Part shown: positions 53,501-62,500 of the stretch, in pieces | Layout of the letters: each line of letters opens with the position of its first letter | How positions within the stretch are numbered: the first letter of the stretch is position 1 | Assembly: GCA_037039925.1 (NCBI GenBank) | Contig: JAXRKP010000206.1 | Coordinates: 99,501 to 163,500, forward strand | Direction of reading: 5' to 3' | Source of the DNA: Doris montereyensis | Taxonomy: Eukaryota > Mollusca > Gastropoda > Nudibranchia > Dorididae | Length of the DNA stretch: 64,000 nt | Program-made: the position numbers and the translations under genes | The notes under the pieces: generated by a model | Databases searched by the model: none | What the model saw: the letters and a program-made list of their open reading frames with translations, nothing else | Told to the model about the DNA's origin: nothing

Positions 53501-56500
53501 TCCTCATGAATCCGTACGGATCATCAAACGGATCGTAAAACTCAGGATTGTCTTTCTGATTTGATTGAGGTGGCTGCTGAGGTGGGGCTTGGTATATAGG
53601 AGGCTGCGGTGGTGGTGGTGGTGGCTGTGAGGATTTTCATTGGCTTTCGCCACACCCTCCTTCAATCTTTCGATTTCTTCTTGCAAAAGTTTCAACCGAT
53701 TACTGAAAGAACAAATAAAAAAGGGGGAAGTTGTAATATATATTATTGATATATACAAATTTGTATCATTCTGATAAAGGCATTACAATCTCTCTGATTA
53801 AAACACCAATGTACCATGGACATTACAAATTGCAATCTCTGTGATTAAAACACTATTGCACCATGGATATTACAAATAGCAATCTCTCTGATTAAATCAC
53901 CACTGCACCATCGACATTACAATGTCCAATCTCTCTGATCAAAACACAAATACATATTAAACGTTACAAATTGCAATTTTTTTAATGAAAAAACCAATAC
54001 ATCATGAACGTTACAAATTGCAACTGCCTGTAGGGGCTAAAACTCCATGTTACACGCGAGAAAATTACCTGTTGCTGATAAAATCTCAAGTTACTTGAGT
54101 TATGTCAAAATTACCTATTGGGGCTAAAATCACACATTACATTAGATTATGTCAAAATTACCTGTTGGTGCTAGAAAGGGGGGATTAATATAGTGATATT
54201 AGATCCGACTTCAACATCTGATCCAATGCCACGCTCTTCAAACTCCTTAACGCTTCTGGCAATTTCTGAGTATGCGTGTGATCTTCATCTGGCAACAGAA
54301 TGTTTTCATGGCTGCTCCTTGTTTTCCTTCCATGTCGGGAGTTTGGTCTATCTACCTGACTGCCCACCTGTTCCAGTCTGAAATGACACAAGATATAAAT
54401 TGTCAAGACATTTAACTTCATCATCACAGAGCTCCGCAATAATATGTTGGTACTTGGAAGTCTAGGGCTTGGGTTACCAGACTTGGGAAGGGGGAGGAGG
54501 AGGGAGGAGGAAAGGGCGTAGGGTATCAGTAGTCCAGCAGCAAGGTGTCAGCCTCATAACCAAAAGGTCATGGGTTCAAACCGTGGCCGTAAACTTACAC
54601 CCTTGGTCCGGGTGGGTTTGTTTGACACCTAGTCCCGTAGAAGACGGATGATGTAAAGGAGGTCCTGCATGCAGATCACAACACTCTCTGCACTTACAGG
54701 TCCCTTGGTGGCCGTTTACAGGGCAGTCCGGGAAAGATAAAAGAAATCCTACAAAAACCCCCCGAGATCACCTTAGTTATGGATGAGGTAAAATCAAATC
54801 AAATCAAATCAAATCAAATCAAATCAAATCAAATCAAATCAAATCAAATCAAATCAATTAACTAGACTTGGAATCGTGAAGTTCTGATTTTAAAATCCCA
54901 GCAACATTAGGCCTGATATTGTGTTCCTTGGGAAAGACATCTAACAGCAACTTCCCTCACTTATCCAATGCGCAAAATGGGTACCAGTACCGAATTGAGC
55001 TGGGGAATAAAACCCACAACACACTAATTGTGAAATCTGTCAAAGGGGCCGATGTATCATCACCTGTTCTGCTTTCCGCTGTAGAAACAGGGATAAGATC
55101 CGCCTATAGGCCATAAAGGCCTTGAAGGAATTTGCTTACTTACCTCATAGTGTGGTACGAGGTTTTCCACAGTATGGTAGAAAGTTTTGCCTAGATGGGG
55201 TAGGAGAGTTTTGAAGGTGGGGTCTCTTCCTCCAAGTCAAACCAAAATAACACCGCCTGAGACTAAAAACATTGTGTTCTATTTGCACTGATATTCATTC
55301 AGGAACTCAAGCTTTTTGAAGGCTTGAAATCTAAACTTAACTTAATTTTCATTGACTGCTGTCAGGAGACGTATCGTTTTTATTGGATTTTTACTTTTTG
55401 TGCTTTGTTCTTAAATGTGAACAGAAGTTGAAGAATAAAATGTGACGAATAATCAAATCTCATTACATGCTCATTTATGCTTATTTATATTTATTATGGT
55501 TATTACGAGAATAAGAACATGGTAATATGTCATATGATGTAAGATTGAAATTTCTTCGACTCCCTTCACTAAAATACAGAAGAAAACGGGGAGATCTCAT
55601 CCAATTGTATAGAATTGTTCATAATATAGATTACACTGATTATAAATCCTTTTTCAACTATTCTCATGTAAATTTTACTCAGGGAGATAGATTCAAAATA
55701 TATATTACAGAAAATTCTACTTCTGTGAGACATAATGTTATTACTATAAGAGCAGTCAAAACATGGAACAGTTTACAGTTCAGAACAAAAAATTCAAAAA
55801 ATATTAATTGTTTTAAAAACGCCATTGATAAAGGAACTCTATCATTTAAAATATTTGTATGATGAATGAATGTGCATTGTACTGATTGATTATTGTAGGT
55901 TCAATCATGCTTAAAAACTCCATGATTGTATTAAGATTTATGGGGCATTTAAAGGTCAAAAGACCTACCTAGCATCTGACACGATATGATAATATGCAAA
56001 ATATTTTATATGAGGCCTTATGTAGCAAAACCGTAATGTTTTAAGTTTGTAATAACACCAACACTGATTCAAAGCCCTGGCCTGGCCAAGGTATTTTTTT
56101 CACAACGTTATATTTTTAGAAACGGTTCTTTACTCTGCTTTCCTCCCTCACTCAGTGTGAATGAGTACCCAGCTATAGCTAGAGAACAGTCTTGTCATTG
56201 TGTTAGTATGAAGCATCTACCAGGCTGTTGTAGTGTATGCTCCCTGGGGAGCCCTCTGGGGGGATAAATGGTTGACAGTTGGTGAGCCTGCTCCTATGTG
56301 GGGATATGGAATATAAATTCATCTTTATCTTTATCTTTATCTTTTATCTTTATATCTAGACACTATTGAAATTTCAAATGCTGAATGAGATTCTCCCCCA
56401 AAGTAATATGTGTGACGACACATTCATAACTACTTCAAATATTGATAACCGTTTTCAATATATGGTCCGATTCAGAAAATATGTGAAAGCCAATAGGCCT

Positions 56501-59500
56501 TTCAGATCTGTCAGTCAGACAAATAACCCATGACAAAATAAAATAGAAATCAATGTTGGTGTGTAACATTGCCAAGTTACCGCAATTCTGCTCTGGGCAG
56601 CAGACTTTCTGTGTGTTCCTGCCGGGTTATTTCCCTCGTTCACTCCTCCTGCTGCGCACGCTGCTTCCACTGGCCCGTCTCTCTTGTGTGATACAGGTCT
56701 GTGGTCGGTGAACCGCGACTACTGGGACGGACCGGTGGAGGCGGGACTTCAACCGTTTCTTCTGCATCGACTCATCCATGTGTAAGTTTTCTGCCTTGAA
56801 TTGTCTTGACCTGCGTAGACAATAAATGAAGTTCATTGCAAAAATTAAAAACAAAACAAAAGGGAAATATAAAAATAAAACAGTATATAAACAAATACAA
56901 AAAATTTTTGTCAGGAGACGATCGTTGTATTAGCCACTCTAGCCACTCACATACAGTACAACAACACCTGCATTCACACATGTCTCACAGTGCGCAAAGC
57001 AAATTTAGCGCGGCGTGTTACACACATTACATTCTATAATTCAATACACACATATATGGATTTTATCTTCTCTTCCTCTGAATACATGTGGCGGTACATT
57101 GGGCATAATCGTTTTCACAGGGAAATAAGCATGGGAGCTTCTCCACTCTTTCCTCAACAAAATTGTTTTTCTCTCTAATGGGATTACATTGTGCTGTCAG
57201 CAAACTTGAGTTGGTCGATGGAGTTGACTTGAAGTGAACTGCAGTACCAAAATTAATGACATCATCTGAAGCAAACTTTGATTTGATTTGATTTGATATG
57301 ATTTGATTTGATTTGATTTTAGCCACATTACAACTAAGATGATCTTGGTAGTTTTAGCAGGATTTTTTTATTTTGCCCGCACTGCTCTGTAAACAGCCAA
57401 GGGATCTTTAAAGTGCACAGAGTGTTGTGATCTGAACACGGGACCTCTTTTATATTTTCCATCTCCAATGGGACTATGTGTTGATCCAACTTTTCCTGAA
57501 AAAATTCTGTCCCATGGACTTATGTCAATGACATGTCAAACTGACACAAACCACAATGTCATGCCAAGCCAACATATACTATAATGACATGTCAAACTGA
57601 CACAAACCACAATGTGTATCTAAAATGACATGTCAAACTGACACAAACCACAATGCCGTGCCAAGCCAACATATACTACAATGACATGTCAAACTGACAC
57701 AAACCACAATGCCAAGTCAACATATACTACAATGACATGTCAAGACACAAACCAACGTATACTACAATGACATGTCAAACTGACACAAACCACAATGCCA
57801 CAAGCCAACATATACTACAATGACATGTCAATCTGACACAAACCACAATGCCATGCCAAGCCAACATATACTACAATGACATGTCAAACTGACACAAACC
57901 ACAATGCCATGCCAAGCCAACATATACTACAATGACATGTCAAACTGATACAAACCACAATGTCATGCCAAGCCAACATATACTACAATGACATGTCAAA
58001 CTGACACAAACCACAATGTCATGCCAAGCCAACATATACTACAATGACATGTCAAACTGACACAAACCACAATGCCATACCAAGCCAACATATACTACAA
58101 TGACATGTCAATCTGACACAAACCACAATGTCATGCCAAGCCAACATATACTACAATGACATGTCACGTAGACACTGGATTTGCATTGATTTGATTGTAT
58201 CCACATCCACAACTACGGTCATCTTGGGGTTTTGGTAGAATTTTTAATTTTTCTGGACTGTCCTGTAAACAGCCAAGAGATCTTCACTGTGCACAGAGTG
58301 TTGTTATCTGTATGTGAGACCACCTTTTTATGATCTGTCTCTGATGGGACTAGTCATCAATCCACCTACCAGAGGGGTAGATTTTACTCGTAAAAACTCA
58401 AGATAATTTTTCAATTGTCGGCGGGGCTTGAAACCAAGACACCTCGACTCTTGACCACCGCCCCCACATACACTACAATGGCATACCAAGCTGACATACC
58501 TTTCTTTTGAGAGCCTTTTTCAGATCCTCATCTTCCTCACTCGTTGTCTGCTGTCGTGACGAGGGCCGTCGCTGGGTTGGAATAGGGAGGTACCTCTGGC
58601 TGATTTCTTTGGTGATGACGGGGCGTGCTTCGCCTCCTGTCTGATCGAATCCCTGGACTGTGATGACTTTTGATTGACAGCTCTGGGAGTTGACACGTCT
58701 GAATCTGATGAAAATTATGGGGATCAGTAAGAAATGAAAATAAAAATAAAACATGAAGTAATAAGGAAACATAAACACACAGCTTTATCTAGCTAGCAGC
58801 GCAATGTCTTGCGTTTTTTTGCTTTTTTGTTTCATTGAAATTTTTCCTGTCCATCATATGTAGTAGTTGTGATTGCTGGGTGAGTAAGAGGACACAGCAA
58901 GATGAAAGATAAGTGAAAGACTGAAAGGAAAGAAACGGGATCTATATAAGCAGAACCAGCCAACTCACTACCACTGTCCTGCTTTTACTGAAACACAAGT
59001 GACAACAGTGACCAAGTGGTTAGGCTGTTGGACCTGGGATCATGAGGTGTCTGGTTCAAATGTAAGCCAAACTAGGTCTGACATTGTGTTCTCTGGGAAA
59101 GATGTGCAACACACATTTTCCCACTTGACCCAGTGCGAATGGGTACAAGCACTAGCTTGGGAGTAAAAATCTGCATCAGACTAGTGTCCTAGTTTTTACG
59201 ATAAACAATCATTTGTTTCATTAGTCACTAGGGCTGGAGATGCGAGACAAACTTCAACTCCCTCACCCCTTATCCCGTACTCCAACTCATCACTGTCATT
59301 AGTGTCATTGTCATGTTCGCTGATGTGTCTCACTGCTAGCGCTATGCCATTACTGCCTCTCACTTTCAGTCAGTCTGGTCTCATCAAAGCAAAGTAGTTA
59401 CAGCCTAGGTTGACGGTTGATATCAAGACCGAGTCAGTATTCATCACCTCTGGTCTCAAGGCTGTGGTTAGATTCGAATAATGCACATCGTAGCTTTGTA

Positions 59501-62500
59501 TTCGTTCATTATCTAGTAATGGCTTGAGTAACACCCAGGTCTAGTGGCAGGCGATACGACAGTTGACTTTAAGAACTCTTATTCAATCTGTGAGGCACTG
59601 TTGCACTGATAGTTTGCAGGCTAATGGTGGCCATATGTGTTTTAAAGGTTATTGTGTTTACAGTTTGCACGCTAATGATGGCATATGTGTTTTAAAGGTT
59701 ATTGTGTTTACAACTTGCATGCTAATGATAGCCATATGTGTTTTAAAGGTTATTGTGTTTACAGTTTGCAAACTACTGGTGCCATATGTGTTTTAAAGGT
59801 TATTGTGTTTACAGTTTGCAAGCTACTGGTGGCCATATGTGTTTTAAAGGTTATTGTGTTTACAGTTTGCATGCTTTACATATGTGTTTTAAAGTTTGTT
59901 TACAATGCTAATGGTGGCCATATGTGTTTTAAAGGTTATTGTGTTTACAGTTTGCATGCTAATGGTGGCCATATGTGTTTTAAAGGTTATTGTGTTTACA
60001 GTTTGCACGCTAATGATGGCCATATGTGTTTTAAAGGTTATTGTGTTTACAGTTTGCATGCTAATGGTGGCCATATGTGTTTTAAAGGTTATTGTGTTTA
60101 CAGTTTGCATGCTAATGGTGGCCATATGTGTTTTAAAGGTTATTGTGTTTACAGTTTGCATGCTAATGGTGGCCATATGTGTTTTAAAGGTTATTGTGTT
60201 TACAGTTTGCATGCTAATGGTAGCCATATGTGTTTTAAAGGTTATTGTGTTTATGATAGCCAGTTTGCAGTTTGCACGCTAATGGTGGCCATATGTGTTT
60301 TAAAGGTTATTGTGTTTACAGTTTGCATGCGAATGTGTTTTGTTATGGCCATATGGCCATATGTGTTTTAAAGGTTATTGTGTTTACAGTTTCCTGTATT
60401 TGTCACTTGAAATGGGAGCACTTCATTCAGCATCTTATATCACTGCTCCAATCTCATGAAATGTAAACACCATGCTTTGTAAAGCTTAAAAAAAAAAGTT
60501 CCTTCAAGGCCCCTAAGGTCTATAGAGCTGGAGCTTATCCCAGTTTCTATAGCGTGAAGCGGAACAGGTGACAATAATCACCTTTCTTGGCCAGTACATT
60601 CACGATATATAGTATTTTTAAAAATTCGTTAAAAAAAAAAAACTATCCAAAATATTTTTGAAAACGATGTCACTCTTTAGATATTGAATGCAAAAGACGA
60701 TATGCACAGGTTTTCAGTGATTTTATTCCTAACTAAGGGAGGAGATAGATTTTGAAAATTGACTCAAAATCCAAGATGGCGGCCGTTTCTATGGCAACCA
60801 AGGACGCTACAAACTTTTCAATGATATAGGATGACTGTATTTTGACAGTTACTTATGTACAACCTAAAAGCAAAAACCTTAACTCAAAGAAAAAAAATCA
60901 CTTCAGGTGCCACCCCCACCCCCTCCCCTTAAAACAGTGAGTAAAGATTTCTTTTGAATCAATTTTTAAGTTGATGTTGACATTTGAATTTTCAGAATTT
61001 CTGTTTTATATACAATTTGGTCCCTTACTTTCTTTTAGTAGTATATGAGACCTACTATGTGACATTTATGACAGTATGCAATATTGGTTGGAAGAGACAG
61101 GTGTGATTACAAAGATACAGCACTATTGACATATTTAGGCTTGGAAACCTTACACTTGTAAAAAGTTGAAGTCAAAAGACTGCATTTCATGTTAACCCAT
61201 CCTTTGTTTGCTTTAGGTTTAATTAAAAAGGAAATTAAACTAAAACTTCCTTCAAGGCCATTATGATCCATAAAGCTGGAGTTCATCCCAGTCCCTATAG
61301 CGTGCAGCGGAAAAGGCGATAATGATCACCTCCTAGACATGATGCTAGTCTGACGCAGGTTTTTACACCCAAGCTAGTGCTTGTACCCGTTTGCACCCGA
61401 AGTCGAGTGGGGAAAATGATTGTCTTTCCCAAAGGAGCACAACGTTGGAATTAGCTTTGCTAGGATTCAAACCAGGATCTCATGATCCAAAGTCTGGCAG
61501 CTTAATTAACTACTTGGCCATCAACGCCACATCAGGTTTAAGAATATAAATAAAGCTCAAGTTCTACACCTACAGCTTGCTGTCAGAGGTCCCTTAAAAT
61601 TTGAGAATCAATGTAGTCTAATAGTTAGTCTCACTCAAACATTGCCCCTCAACAAGATCAACACAAGCCACCACCCACAGCCTGTTCATGGTGCTGTGCG
61701 TGGCCTGTCAGAAAAAATCCTGGACACGTGCTTGTCAAAATGCCCGCTGCTGCGAAACAGGAGGAGAGGTGGTGGCTTCCGGGAGATCCGAGCATGGAAA
61801 AGTACAAAGTGCCTCTACAGCAAGGCAAGCAAGGCAAGGCAGAGCAGCTGAAAAGAATTGTAGCCCTCTACTGATTCACCTCCAGGATCAAAGGTAACGT
61901 AATTTGTTGTGTAATTTTGCACGTCACTGCTAAGGATCATTTTGGAGCTCAAAGCATCTCTCAATACGTTTTATGATAAACAATTAAAATACTGGAGAAG
62001 TTCAAGTAAGTAAAAAGCAGGGCTCTTACCTTCTGACATGTATTCCTCCAAAGTGGCATCAAGAGACAAATCCTGGCTGTCTTCTTTCCTCTTCGCCTTT
62101 GGCCGTGCTCCTCCTCGCCGTTCCTTTAATCTGACATCTTGCCTCTGCATACTCATATCACTGTCTAACGTCTCCATCGTGTCTTCCTCCCCATCGTAAC
62201 TGTTTTCAACACTGCGACCTGCACCTGGAAAAATAGTGAATTTGAAGGTTAAAGCACCGGGAGTCCCATAATCAGAGTTGATCAGTAGGCTAATCAGGAG
62301 TAGAGTCTTGATTATTTTTTTTTCTAGACAAACCGACCTCACGGTTTGGATCTGGCCTGACGGCCGTAGTTTGTTGGGCTCTGCTCTATAGCAACAAGAA
62401 CCATTTAACGTTGACCAGTGAATACATTGCCATGTAGAGTGAACATTTGAAGTAACTTTTAAATGTAAAGACAAACAGTAACGCAAGGGACCTGACTTTT

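Noticed and set aside
59685..60371. 228-codon ORF with a 17-residue repeat (and antisense ORFs)
   Set aside because: It follows from a 51-bp repeat period; open frames exist on both strands and there is no coding context.
61642..61897. Overlapping 69-codon ORFs in a locally GC-rich stretch, considered as an extra exon
   Set aside because: No fit to the phase chain of the minus-strand gene and no similarity recognised.
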